Assembly (NCBI GenBank): GCA_016215705.1
Contig: JACRIR010000245.1
Span: 1 to 14,218, forward strand
DNA length: 14,218 nucleotides
Source of the DNA: Candidatus Poribacteria bacterium
Lineage (GTDB): Bacteria > Abyssobacteria > SURF-5
Direction of reading: 5' to 3'
Below, in pieces: positions 4,049 to 12,099 of the stretch. Within the stretch, counting starts at the first letter, position 1; each line of letters opens with the position of its first letter. The position numbers and the translations under genes are program-made. The notes beneath the pieces are model-generated. The model saw nothing but the letters and a program-made list of their open reading frames with translations. It made no database searches and had not been told where the DNA came from.

Positions 4049-6664
4049 CTATGAAGACGTGTGCGAAGAGGCGTATTCGTCCGGATATGCCCATTGTCTG
4101 TGCGGCGGCTTACCGATGCGGCCTGAGCGCGAAATGACGGCATATGGATAGGCGAATGCCTCGGCGTCACGTCTGATCTCTTCCGGCGGCTGATCGCCAG
4201 TATATGGCGCGACCAAAAGCAAGAAGCTCTCCTCGTGTCCGTTGTAAGAAGGCGCATAGGGATCGAGTTGGTCCGCCATGAGCATCGCGATCTGTTTTCC
4301 CAATCCGGTGTTCGCTGTGATGTAATTCAGTTGTTTCCCGTAATAGCTGCCGAACGGGTTCAGGAAGATGCGGCTGCCTTTCGGGCTCGAGCGGGACCGC
4401 ATCGGACAGAATGCGAGAGAGGAATTGAAATCGGCGGTCTGCGCCACGAGAAGCCCCTTCTCTTGATCCGATACGGCAACCCACGCATGCGTGATGTGAT
4501 TATTGAAGGAATCCAGTTGTGTGTTTTTCGAGAATTCGGCATAGTTGAGATCATAAGAGCTTACGTGACCGCAATAGTTATGTTTCCATATCCTGAGCGG
4601 TTTATGTTTCTTCCCGAGCAGCGCCGGTTTCAGTTCGCAGGGCATAACCTCGAGCCAGTTATTGTCGTAAATCTGCTCGAGTCTGCGCGCTTTGGCCTTA
4701 TTGTAGTTATTCGAGTGAGTCGGAGGATACTTTACGCGGGTGGTCACATATAGATACGGGAGGCCGGAGGCAAGCAGAATCTCGCGTTCGATCTCGACCC
4801 GTTTCTCTCCGTCGGCCTCGAAGGGGATTTCGGCTGCCAGCCTTTTGTATGCAATCAGACCGCTGCCGATGACGGCGGACTCGACGGTCTTCCACCGCAC
4901 AGGTTCGGTTACGCGCCCGGCGTAGTTGATTGCGGTTCGCATGAATGTTCCGTCGGCGAAATCGGCTCCACGGAATGAGAGGCCGACCGGCTGCATAAGT
5001 TTGTCGAACTCGAGGCGAACAAACTCGTTTTCCAGTTTTCCGCCGTCGGTTGACGCGGGTTTGTCTATGCTTATTCGGGGACGCGATGCGGCGCTTTGCT
5101 GCGGAATAGGCTCCGCCTGCCCGCTGCCAAAGTCGAGCGAATAATCTTTTCGCTCGTTGCCCTGCATGGTCTCGATGAACAAAAGCTCCGAGTCTGCGGG
5201 CACGTCGCTTGCCAGAGATTTGACTGCGCAGGGATGGTCATGCCCGTCGGCGTCCAGCAAGCTAATGTTCCTCGTCGCAATAGTGGAATCGGAAAGGGGT
5301 ATCCTCACGAGCGCGCGTGAGGGCTTTGCCGTATATTCGATTGCTTCAGTAGATACGCCACGCACATAGTCAAACAGCACAAACTTGATGGGTTCACTCG
5401 CGGCGTCAGTAGGCGCGTTACCGTTGACTTGATGAGAGACGTTGTCGAATGCGAGCGACGCCTTGTCGATTGAAGTCCTCACAAGATCAACAGCCGCTTT
5501 GCGACGGGTGACGTTCATGACAGGAGAGGCCAGCCCGAAATGAGTTGTCGAAAGTGATTTCAGGCGCGCCTCGTAGGATTCTGCGAGGAGGCGCTCGATG
5601 TCAGTGATCCCCTCACCAACCGGTTCTTCCATCAACCTTCGTGTTTGTAGTTCAAGGACACGCGAGCGTTCGACGCCGGTCCACAGTCGGTGGTTATCCC
5701 ACTTCTCGGCCCAACTCGAATAGCCGTCGAAACTGCCGTCAGCGGTGTCTTGCCCGATGGTTATTTCACCGACGACCGGGTGCGACTTTACGTACTCGCT
5801 CGGTGTCGTGAACGCGACGTAGTCGAGGTCGTGCACGCTTTCGATCAAGCCCCGGAGGCCCCGTGCAGTGGAGAGAAGTCTGCTGATTACCGGCCAGTTG
5901 AATCCGCACCAATACTCATCGTCCGCGTCGGCATCGATCAACAGGATCAAATCCTTTGGTTCAGGCATCGAGAGTTGGTTGCGCCTGAGTCGCTTGAGCC
6001 AGCGCCTGAGCGAGATGTTGTCGGCAACATCGCCGTGGTTATATGCGGGGAGCAGGAACATGGTTCCGGCTACGCCCGGATAAACGAGTTTCAGCGGGTT
6101 GTAGCGCTGCTCGAGAGGAAGCGGCTTCACGAAATTGCTGAATGCATTGAAAGGAATGGAGCTATAGTAAAGACTGATGCAGGTGACGCCGTGACGCGGA
6201 TACATGTTGAGGTGTATCGGAGTATACATCATCTCTTGCGGGCGCACCATTGGGCCGAAGGCGGCAAAGATATCGCGCAGTCCGGAGGCTGCTTCGTTTG
6301 TAATCGCGCGTCCTATCGCATCATCGAATTCGACGGCCGTGTGAGCGCTCAGGAGGCCGTTGTTATAGGACATGACCTGCGCTTCGTCTTTGCCCTCCGC
6401 GATTCGACGACGCAAAGATTCGATGATGTCGGGACAGTGTACAGGCATAATTTTTTCCAGAGAAAAGTAGTTTTCGATATCCCACGTGCCCCGGGCAGGC
6501 ACACCGCCGGCATTGAATTCGTCAAGGACCTTGATAGTGTGCCTTATTATCCGGATGTCTTTTCCGAAGCCGAGTTCATCCGGCGTGTCGCCACGGTAGG
6601 AGTGGTAGAAATTGGCGTGGAATCTGAAGGCCAGATGGATTCTGGGAGAGAAAGCGTCAGGCAC
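4049..6664 (-). CDS. Glycoside hydrolase 38/57-like protein, 871 aa
   Basis: Large cytoplasmic protein without signal peptide, organised like an alpha-mannosidase-type enzyme. The N-terminal part (about 8-340) reads as a (beta/alpha)7 glycosidase/deacetylase-like domain with IHLAFRFHANFYHSYRG (9-25), RGTWDIENYF (58-67, with D62), HGD near 210, LIDADADDEYW near 240 and SSWAEKWDNHRLWTGVERSR near 315-335. A linker is followed by C-terminal beta-sandwich-like sequence beginning at ENEFVRLEFD, as in GH38 enzymes. The classical GH38 nucleophile motif was not recognised, so activity and substrate are uncertain. The start is GTG at 6664, overlapping the upstream membrane-protein gene by 8 bases, with GGGG 7 bases upstream. 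Residues 518-532 are encoded by what looks like a decayed copy of the palindromic element. The fold assignment is from recognition by eye. Confidence 0.6.
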   Translation of the reverse strand: MPDAFSPRIHLAFRFHANFYHSYRGDTPDELGFGKDIRIIRHTIKVLDEFNAGGVPARGTWDIENYFSLEKIMPVHCPDIIESLRRRIAEGKDEAQVMSYNNGLLSAHTAVEFDDAIGRAITNEAASGLRDIFAAFGPMVRPQEMMYTPIHLNMYPRHGVTCISLYYSSIPFNAFSNFVKPLPLEQRYNPLKLVYPGVAGTMFLLPAYNHGDVADNISLRRWLKRLRRNQLSMPEPKDLILLIDADADDEYWCGFNWPVISRLLSTARGLRGLIESVHDLDYVAFTTPSEYVKSHPVVGEITIGQDTADGSFDGYSSWAEKWDNHRLWTGVERSRVLELQTRRLMEEPVGEGITDIERLLAESYEARLKSLSTTHFGLASPVMNVTRRKAAVDLVRTSIDKASLAFDNVSHQVNGNAPTDAASEPIKFVLFDYVRGVSTEAIEYTAKPSRALVRIPLSDSTIATRNISLLDADGHDHPCAVKSLASDVPADSELLFIETMQGNERKDYSLDFGSGQAEPIPQQSAASRPRISIDKPASTDGGKLENEFVRLEFDKLMQPVGLSFRGADFADGTFMRTAINYAGRVTEPVRWKTVESAVIGSGLIAYKRLAAEIPFEADGEKRVEIEREILLASGLPYLYVTTRVKYPPTHSNNYNKAKARRLEQIYDNNWLEVMPCELKPALLGKKHKPLRIWKHNYCGHVSSYDLNYAEFSKNTQLDSFNNHITHAWVAVSDQEKGLLVAQTADFNSSLAFCPMRSRSSPKGSRIFLNPFGSYYGKQLNYITANTGLGKQIAMLMADQLDPYAPSYNGHEESFLLLVAPYTGDQPPEEIRRDAEAFAYPYAVISRSGRIGKPPHRQWAYPDEYASSHTSS
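5069..5111. repeat. Decayed palindromic element inside a coding region
   Basis: The left half GCTTATTCGGGGACGCGATG matches the left arm of the perfect palindrome at 6959-7001 and of the copy at 10886-10932 with one or two differences. The 43-base length is the same as the 6959-7001 copy. The right half is eroded but keeps GGAATAGGC against CGAATAAGC. It is in frame in the glycosidase-like gene and encodes EPIPQQSAASRPRIS in a linker between domains. Confidence 0.5.
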
Positions 6665-6914
6665 TTTTGGACCCCATGATTTTCCCGCCCCAAATTTGGC
6701 CGAGAACTGCGGCGACGACGAGCAGCGGTATGACGTATACGGTGAGCATAAACAGGTGACGAAGGTAGTATATAAAGGGGATCGGCAAATGGATGCAAAG
6801 GAACCAGCGCAAGGAATATCTCTTTGCCTTTGCCCGCAGAAAGCCGAAGGGCAGGTTGAGAATTAATGTGATGGCCGCAAGCGCGACCGCCCAGAGGTAA
6901 ACGTCGAGTGTCAA
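6657..6914 (-). CDS. Small membrane protein, 85 aa, unknown function
   Basis: Unrecognised by name. Hydropathy by eye gives two or three membrane segments: about 5-26 (LWAVALAAITLILNLPFGFL), a proline-containing stretch about 38-52 (FLCIHLPIPFIYYL) and about 54-76 (LFMLTVYVIPLLVVAAVLG). A basic loop RAKAKRYSLRW lies between the first two. The start is TTG at 6914; an in-frame TAG sits directly before it, so no longer protein is possible, and AGGAG lies 10 bases upstream. The 3' end overlaps the start of the glycosidase-like gene by 8 bases, so the two are probably translated together and may work together at the inner face of the membrane. Likely a real gene because of this coupling and coherent hydrophobic pattern. 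Confidence 0.65.
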   Translation of the reverse strand: MTLDVYLWAVALAAITLILNLPFGFLRAKAKRYSLRWFLCIHLPIPFIYYLRHLFMLTVYVIPLLVVAAVLGQIWGGKIMGSKSA

Positions 6915-6958
6915 CTATTGGTTGCTCCTAAATGGTTACTGGCCCCCAAGAAATTCCT

Positions 6959-7001
6959 GCTTATTCGGGGACACCATGCCGCATGGTGTCCCCGAATAAG
7001 C
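6959..7001. repeat. Perfect palindromic element, GGGGACAC core, TTATTC-flanked form
   Basis: Perfect 21-bp arms around a single base at 6980; the left arm begins GCTTATTCGGGGACACC. The core is CCATG.CATGG here and CGATG.CATCG in the copy at 10886-10932, so the change is compensated on both arms. It lies in the 165-base space between porB and the small membrane-protein gene. No T tract follows. Confidence 0.85.
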
Positions 7002-7036
7002 TAGTCTCGCGTTCTTGCCGTTGAGCCCTTGCAGGA

Positions 7037-7061
7037 GATTCTTCGCTTCGCTCAGAATGAC
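7037..7061. repeat. Dispersed hairpin repeat, ATTCT/AGAAT version
   Basis: GATTCTTCGCTTCGCTCAGA followed by ATGAC. A second copy at 13061-13085 reads GATTGCTTCGCTCCGTTCGC then AATGAC. The ends pair in both (ATTCT with AGAAT; ATTGC with GCAAT), so the variation keeps a stem. It lies just downstream of the porB stop codon. Confidence 0.55.
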
Positions 7062-7079
7062 GGTAAATCCTGTACAGGG

Positions 7080-7982
7080 TTATCCTTCGTGGAACTCGAA
7101 TTTCTCCAACATCGCCTTATGGAGGAGGTGTTCCCAGTCATAATCGACGCGCGCCTGTATCTCGTCTGTCTGCCGTTTCGTGAGATGGGCGAAGCGCCCC
7201 TGCATCGCCAGGTATTCGGTTACCGGTTTGCCCTCGGGCTCGACGTTGATGACATAGTGTTCGCCGTCGAATACTTCATATATGGGGAACACCTTGCAGT
7301 GGGTCGCGAGCCTTGCGACTGAGACGGTTAGCTCGGATGAATACTTCCAGCCGGGCGGACAGGGCGACAGCACGTGAAGGAATTTAGTGCCCGCAATACT
7401 TTTGGCCTTCTCGAATTTCGCCCGCAGATCGTCAGGGAAACCAATTGAAGTCGTGGCGACGTATGGGATTTTGTGGCCCGCGAGGATCTGCACGATATCT
7501 TTCTTCGGGGTTTCCTTGGGATAAAGGTCCGGCGTCGTCGTTGTCCACGTGCGCAGCGGCGTGGCTGAGCTTCTCTGTATTCCCGTATTCATATAAGCTT
7601 CGTTGTCGTAGCATGAGTAGATGATATTCTCATTCCGCTCGACCGCGCCTGAAAGCGATTGCAGGCCGATGTCGAATGTGCCGCCGTCTCCCGCCCACGC
7701 AAGCACGTTGATGTCGGTTTTTCCCTGAATGTCGAGGGCCGCGCGGACGCCGGAGGCCGTCGAGCCGCCGGTTTCGAAGGCTGCATGGAAAACCGGGACT
7801 CCGAGCGCGGAGTACGGGAACGGTCCGGCTATGACCGACCAACAGCACGCCGGTAAAACCACTATCGTTCTTGGCCCTAGCGCACGGAGCGCATGCCGCA
7901 TCGCGATGACGCCTCCACACCCCTGGCATGCATAATGTCCGGAGCACACCAGTTCCTCATCATGCTTTCTCTCGTGATTCAT
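7080..7982 (-). CDS. porB: 2-oxoacid:ferredoxin oxidoreductase, beta subunit (PorB-like), 300 aa
   Basis: Thiamine-diphosphate-binding beta subunit. The TPP/Mg site is G98-DGG-101 with DIGLQSLSGA, then CYDNEAYMNTG to 134 (N127 and N132 as expected). Cysteines C19 and C22 (HYACQGCGG), C46/C47 (LPACCW) and one in LSPCPPGW match the four ligands of the [4Fe-4S] cluster of pyruvate:ferredoxin oxidoreductases, including the 25-residue spacing from the second to the third. It carries the decarboxylation centre and passes electrons out through its cluster. The start at 7982 is chosen because its ATG overlaps the porA stop as ATGA; an upstream in-frame GTG/ATG would give six extra residues. Last gene of the por operon; palindromic and hairpin repeats follow. 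Substrate (pyruvate or another 2-oxoacid) cannot be fixed from sequence alone. Confidence 0.92.
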   Translation of the reverse strand: MNHERKHDEELVCSGHYACQGCGGVIAMRHALRALGPRTIVVLPACCWSVIAGPFPYSALGVPVFHAAFETGGSTASGVRAALDIQGKTDINVLAWAGDGGTFDIGLQSLSGAVERNENIIYSCYDNEAYMNTGIQRSSATPLRTWTTTTPDLYPKETPKKDIVQILAGHKIPYVATTSIGFPDDLRAKFEKAKSIAGTKFLHVLSPCPPGWKYSSELTVSVARLATHCKVFPIYEVFDGEHYVINVEPEGKPVTEYLAMQGRFAHLTKRQTDEIQARVDYDWEHLLHKAMLEKFEFHEG

Positions 7983-9133
7983 GCCTTCAGTCCTATCCAT
8001 TCGATTTCTCTCGCGGGCTCGTCGAGCTTGTCGGCGGTGGCAATGACTTCCTCGATGGCTGCGGGAGTAATATCGCGCCCGCCCAGCCCCGCGATGAAAC
8101 CGAACACTTGCGGCTTTTCCTTTTCATTACAGAGGGCCGCTCGCAGTTCCTGCGCGAATATCCCGCCCTGTCCGAAGGAAATATTCCGATCGAGAACAGC
8201 GACTTTTTTGTATCCCCTGAGCGCTTCGCGCAGGGGGCGAGCGGGGAACGGGCGGAACAGCCGGATGTTAAGCCGGCCGACGCGTTTCCCGGCCTCACGC
8301 AGTTTGTCTATCACGATACGGGCAGTGCTCGAGACAGTGCCCGATGTGACGAGGAGCAAGTCGGCATCATCACAGCGATAGCCTTCGAGGACGTCGTACC
8401 GTCTTCCAAAGATATTGTGGAACTCTGCGTAAACCTGCGGGAGAAGCTCATGTACCCGTTCGGTGGCCTCCTCGATTTTATGCCGCATTTCCATATAATA
8501 TTCAGGCGTTGTCAGCGAGCCGAACGCCTTGGGCTTTTCGACGTCCAGTTTTACTTCCGGCTTGTATGGCGGCAGAAATCTGTCCACGAGCTGCCGGTCC
8601 GGAATATCCACTGCCTCATACGTGTGCGAGAGGTAGAATGCGTCGTAGACGACCATTGCCGGCAGAGACACCATTTCGGCGACGCGAAAAGCTATGAGAA
8701 TGGAATCGAGTATTTCCTGATTGCTCGTGCAGTAGAACTGAAGCCAGCCTGTGTCGCGCTGAGCGAGCGCATCGCTCTGGTCGGCCCATATATTCCATCC
8801 GGGCGCAAGCGCGCGATTGACTTCGGCCAGCACAACCGGAGTTCGAGCGCCCGCTGCCCAATGAAGAAGCTCGTGCATTAGCGCGAGACCCTGTGACGAG
8901 GTAGCCGTGAATGCGCGGCTGCCGGCCGCCGACGCTCCGATGCAGCATGCCATGGCGGAATGCTCCGACTCAACTTTGATGAACTTCGCCTTCAGCCTGC
9001 CTTCGGCGCACATGTTCGAGAGCTCCTCGACTATCTGTGTCTGCGGAGTTATCGGATACGCCGCGATGACCTCGGCGCCCGCAAGCATAACGGCGTGTGA
9101 AACCGCGTGATTGCCCATGATCACTTTCTTCAT
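7979..9133 (-). CDS. porA: 2-oxoacid:ferredoxin oxidoreductase, alpha subunit (PorA-like), 384 aa
   Basis: Alpha subunit that holds the pyrimidine side of thiamine diphosphate and part of the 2-oxoacid site. Signature blocks are Y26-PITPQT-32, E55-SEHSAM-61, TATSSQGLALMHELLHWAAG near 76-95, NRALAPGWNIWADQSD near 105-120 and RDTGWLQFYCTSNQE. The transketolase C-terminal-like domain contains VTSGTVSSTARIVIDKLREAG and FGQGGIFAQELRAAL. Start at 9133: the ATG overlaps the stop of the upstream flavoprotein gene as ATGA and has GAGGA about 9 bases upstream; a longer frame to 9175 would overlap the ferredoxin domain and lacks family resemblance. It is nearest in feel to pyruvate synthases and 2-oxoisovalerate-type enzymes. 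It forms the catalytic unit with the PorB and PorG subunits encoded beside it. Confidence 0.92.
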   Translation of the reverse strand: MKKVIMGNHAVSHAVMLAGAEVIAAYPITPQTQIVEELSNMCAEGRLKAKFIKVESEHSAMACCIGASAAGSRAFTATSSQGLALMHELLHWAAGARTPVVLAEVNRALAPGWNIWADQSDALAQRDTGWLQFYCTSNQEILDSILIAFRVAEMVSLPAMVVYDAFYLSHTYEAVDIPDRQLVDRFLPPYKPEVKLDVEKPKAFGSLTTPEYYMEMRHKIEEATERVHELLPQVYAEFHNIFGRRYDVLEGYRCDDADLLLVTSGTVSSTARIVIDKLREAGKRVGRLNIRLFRPFPARPLREALRGYKKVAVLDRNISFGQGGIFAQELRAALCNEKEKPQVFGFIAGLGGRDITPAAIEEVIATADKLDEPAREIEWIGLKA

Positions 9134-10818
9134 GTGCGGATTTCCTCGTCTATCGACATGGCGTTTCGCGGGCATTCATGCACGCAGATTCCGCAGCCCT
9201 TGCAGAAGTCGTAGTCAATCGAATATGCGCCGTCCGCCGCTTTCTTCACTGCGATGTCGGGACAATAGAGGTAGCAGTTGTCACACGAAATACACACGCC
9301 GCAGTGGAAGCAGCGATCAACTTCTTCGGCGGCGCCATTGGCGGCAATGCCCAGGTTGATTTCCTTGAAATTTCCAGCGCGCTCGCGGAGCGGCAGCATC
9401 GACAGGCGAACCCTCGGCTTATGCGGGAAGTAGTCGAGATTGAGGTCTTCAAACCGGACTACCCGGCCGTCGAGATAATCGGCCGGGTCGGCGCCTGAGC
9501 CGCCGAGATACTTGTCGATCTCGACAGCGGCCCTGCGGCCGGAGCCGATGGCGTAGGCGACAGTCCTCAGCGAGGAAGTGAGGTCTCCTCCCGCAAATAC
9601 GCCGTTGGGCAAATTACGGAGGACATCGGGGTACGCCGCCGTCTCAGACCCACTCGTTCGTTTATGCGAGCCGACAAGCGATTTCAGAAGCTGTTCATCC
9701 GGCATCTCTCCGGCGGCAACGATAACGGCCTCAGCATCAATAACGAAGTTAGAACCCGGCGTCGGAACCGGTTGTCTGCGGCCCGAATCATCGGCCTCAC
9801 CAAGCTCATTGCGGACGCATTCCACAAGCACGACGCGTCCGTTTTCACGGATTATTTCCACTGGTTGGACTAGATACCGAATGGGGATGCCTTCCTTTTC
9901 GGCCTCCTCGATTTCGGGCAAGTTAGCGGGCATCTCCGCGCGCGAGCGCCTGTAGACAATAGTCGGCTCGGCACCGAGCCGCAGGGCAGTACGGGCGGAG
10001 TCGATGGCAGCGTTGCCGCCACCCACGACGAGGACTTTTCCTTGCATTTCCGGCGCGTGCCCGGCATTGACGAGCTTGAGAAACTCAAGCGCGTCGAGCA
10101 CGCCGGAACCCTGCTCGCCGGATACGTTAAGCCGATTGCCTTTGCCAAAGCCGGTTGCCACAAAGAGCGCATCGTGAGCCTTGCGGAGTGGTTCGAGTTG
10201 CTCGATTCGTTTCCCAGTTTGCACCTCGATGCCAAGTTTAATGATATCGCCGATTTCTTCGTCGAGGACGTCCTTCGGGAGGCGATAAGCGGGAATCCCA
10301 TAGCGAAGCAGTCCGCCGAGTTGGGTTTCGGCTTCATATAACGTTACCGAATGCCCCCGTCTTGCGAGGTGGTAGGCGCAGGACAGACCTGCGGGCCCTG
10401 AGCCGATGACGCCGACGCTTCTGCCGTTTTTCCTTATCTTGGGTGGTTGCGAATTGTCGATGGATTTGCCATAGTCGGCTACGAATCGCTCGAGCGTGTG
10501 AATTGCGATTGGCCGGTCAAGCCGGCCCCGGTTGCATTCAGTCTCGCACGGATGGAAACAGACTCTGCCGCATATGCGCGGGAACGGATTGACGGCCTTG
10601 ATGAGTTGCCATGCCTCGAAGTACTGCTTTTCCTCAATCAATCGAATCCACGCCTCGATGCGTTCACCTGCCGGGCAGGCTGCGATGCATGGCGCAAGTT
10701 TTTTCTCGTATCGCGGGCGGAGGTAGCGCCAAGTGCCGGTCAGATTGTAAAGCTGTCCGGCCTGAGAGACCGCGCTGGGCGGCATGTCGGACCTATGGTC
10801 AAAACGAATCCTTTTCAC
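9130..10818 (-). CDS. GltD-like NAD(P)H/FAD oxidoreductase fused to 2x[4Fe-4S] ferredoxin, 562 aa
   Basis: Multidomain electron-transfer protein. The N-terminal helical domain has cysteines C44, C48, C83, C87, C91 and C95 (PCIAACP and RICGRVCFHPCETEC), as in the glutamate synthase small subunit. The FAD site is GVIGSGPAGLSCAYHLARRG near 136-155 and the NAD(P)H site VVGGGNAAIDSARTALRLGA near 264-283; VFAGGD near 430 completes the flavin fold. The C-terminal 70 residues hold CFHCGVCISCDNCYLYCP and CKGCGICVHECP, a PorD/delta-type ferredoxin. No separate porD is present, so this fusion probably serves as delta subunit and links the oxoacid enzyme to NAD(P)H. The start is GTG at 10818, giving the MKRIRFDHR start; a later ATG at 10785 is possible. 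A 71-base gap separates it from porG, and its stop overlaps porA by 4 bases. Not glutamate synthase: no large subunit is nearby. Confidence 0.88.
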   Translation of the reverse strand: MKRIRFDHRSDMPPSAVSQAGQLYNLTGTWRYLRPRYEKKLAPCIAACPAGERIEAWIRLIEEKQYFEAWQLIKAVNPFPRICGRVCFHPCETECNRGRLDRPIAIHTLERFVADYGKSIDNSQPPKIRKNGRSVGVIGSGPAGLSCAYHLARRGHSVTLYEAETQLGGLLRYGIPAYRLPKDVLDEEIGDIIKLGIEVQTGKRIEQLEPLRKAHDALFVATGFGKGNRLNVSGEQGSGVLDALEFLKLVNAGHAPEMQGKVLVVGGGNAAIDSARTALRLGAEPTIVYRRSRAEMPANLPEIEEAEKEGIPIRYLVQPVEIIRENGRVVLVECVRNELGEADDSGRRQPVPTPGSNFVIDAEAVIVAAGEMPDEQLLKSLVGSHKRTSGSETAAYPDVLRNLPNGVFAGGDLTSSLRTVAYAIGSGRRAAVEIDKYLGGSGADPADYLDGRVVRFEDLNLDYFPHKPRVRLSMLPLRERAGNFKEINLGIAANGAAEEVDRCFHCGVCISCDNCYLYCPDIAVKKAADGAYSIDYDFCKGCGICVHECPRNAMSIDEEIRT

Positions 10819-10885
10819 TTTGCCAACTCGCTTCCCTTCAAGATGTGCGCGACATAAGAGGCACGCTGCCGAGTCGGAAGTTGCC

Positions 10886-10932
10886 GCTCTTATTCGGGGA
10901 CACGATGCGGCATCGTGTCCCCGAATAAGAGC
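10886..10932. repeat. Perfect 47-base palindromic element at the 3' end of porG
   Basis: Perfect 23-bp arms around one base at 10909; the left arm begins GCTCTTATTCGGGGACACG. It shares its inner 20 bp design with the 6959-7001 copy. It encodes the last 13 residues ([13 protein letters not shown]) and the TAA stop of the PorG-like protein, so insertion appears to have replaced the original end of the gene and widened the gap to the next one. Confidence 0.88.
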
Positions 10933-11471
10933 GTCTGCTCATATGCGTCGCGGGCAGCCGCAACATTCTTTTCCGCGCCTTTGGGCACGCCTTCGCGGAT
11001 AGATTCCAGAATCGAATCGAGGCCCACAAGTCCGGTCGCGCGGGCGAATGCTCCGAGGATTGCGGTATTCACGATTGGATTAGAACGGCTCCCTAGTCCG
11101 TGGCGAACGGCAAGCTCGGTAGCGTTGACAGTGGCGACCGCAAATGGTTTGAACGCAGGAATCTCGACGCGCTGATTGGGGGAATTGAGCAATACTTTTC
11201 CGCCGCTCTTGAGCCCGCCAACAACGTCGGTTTCGCCGACAAGCGTAGGGTCGAGCACCACGACGATGTCCGGCTCATAGACATTGCAGCGGATGAAGAT
11301 AGGGTTCTCGTCAATGCGTGTGAACGCCATGACAGGCGCACCCCGTCTCTCGACGCCGAATGCGGGGAACGACTGCACGTGCTTATTTTCGCGGAAGAAA
11401 GCATCGGCCAGTATTTTTGCGGAAGTGACCGCTCCCTGTCCGCCTCTGCCGTGGAATCTTATCTCTATCAT
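10890..11471 (-). CDS. porG: 2-oxoacid:ferredoxin oxidoreductase, gamma subunit (PorG-like), 193 aa
   Basis: Gamma subunit, a Rossmann-like domain that helps bind CoA in the oxidoreductase complex. The signature [19 protein letters not shown] is at residues 4-22, with [16 protein letters not shown] near 40 and [11 protein letters not shown] near 68; [18 protein letters not shown] near 131-148 is also typical. Length is slightly above the usual 180 or so because the final 13 residues come from a palindromic repeat. The start ATG at 11471 overlaps the stop of the regulator gene as ATGA, so the two are coupled. It belongs with the alpha, beta and ferredoxin subunits encoded downstream on the same strand. 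Whether the altered C-terminus affects function is unknown, but the conserved part is complete. Confidence 0.92.
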
Positions 11472-12061
11472 GATTCTGGGTAAACGACAACTATTGCTCG
11501 CGGCTTGGTGTTCCCTCTGCCGACAAAGGCGTGCGGGAGGCTCGAATCGAAGTAGAGGCTGTCGCCCTGTGTGAGGCGGACGATTTCGTCCTCCACGTGG
11601 AATTCAAGTTCGCCATTAAGGAGGTAGACAAATTCCTCTCCCGTGTGGCTGACCGGGGGCACGTCCTCCTGTATGTCGATATCGAATTCAGCGAGAAACG
11701 GCTCCATGTGTCTTTCTGTCAAACGATATGCGAGCGCCTCGTATGAGTAGCTCAGGGGTGACTTTTCGGGCGTCGGTTTGCGCGAGACTTTTTTGTGCTC
11801 GCCGCCTCGGACGACTTCGTATCGCTTGTGCGGGCCGGCATCGACGAAAAAATCGCCTATATGCGAGTCCAGGGCGCGCGCGAGTTTGAGCAAAGTGGCG
11901 ACGGGCGGCGTCACGGTCTCGCTCTCGATTTGTGACAGCAGGATTGGCGCAAGCGACGCCTTTTCGGCGACGTTTTCGATCGAGAGCTTTTTCGCCTCGC
12001 GGATGGTTCTTATTTTTCTTCCGAGGCCGAGTTCCTTAACGTCCGAGTTTTTTTGAGGCAT
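11468..12061 (-). CDS. XRE-family regulator with C-terminal cupin domain, 197 aa
   Basis: Transcription regulator of the XRE-cupin type. The helix-turn-helix is about residues 14-66, with [20 protein letters not shown], a recognition helix in [24 protein letters not shown] and [13 protein letters not shown]. The cupin is about 115-195, with [19 protein letters not shown] carrying potential metal-binding H and E, then [14 protein letters not shown]. The cupin probably senses a small molecule. ATG at 12061 has AAGGG about 6 bases upstream and lies within the expected distance of a good promoter; a longer frame from 12091 would add ten arginine-rich residues with no better site. It is the first gene of the por operon and overlaps porG by 4 bases, so it most likely controls this operon, including itself. 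The ligand may be the 2-oxoacid or a related metabolite; this is inference. Confidence 0.9.
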
Positions 12062-12099
12062 GATTTCCCTTCTCCTTCTCTCTTTCAACATGCAACCTC

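Noticed and set aside
5690-6679. A 329-codon open frame on the plus strand
   Set aside because: Antisense to the glycosidase-like gene, where codon bias of the real gene leaves the opposite frame open; no recognisable domain.
7928-8881. A 317-codon open frame on the plus strand
   Set aside because: Antisense to porA and the start of porB, both of which have complete family motifs.
9130-10818. Glutamate synthase small subunit (GltD)
   Set aside because: The domain is GltD-like, but it is fused to a ferredoxin and embedded in a por operon, with no large subunit nearby.
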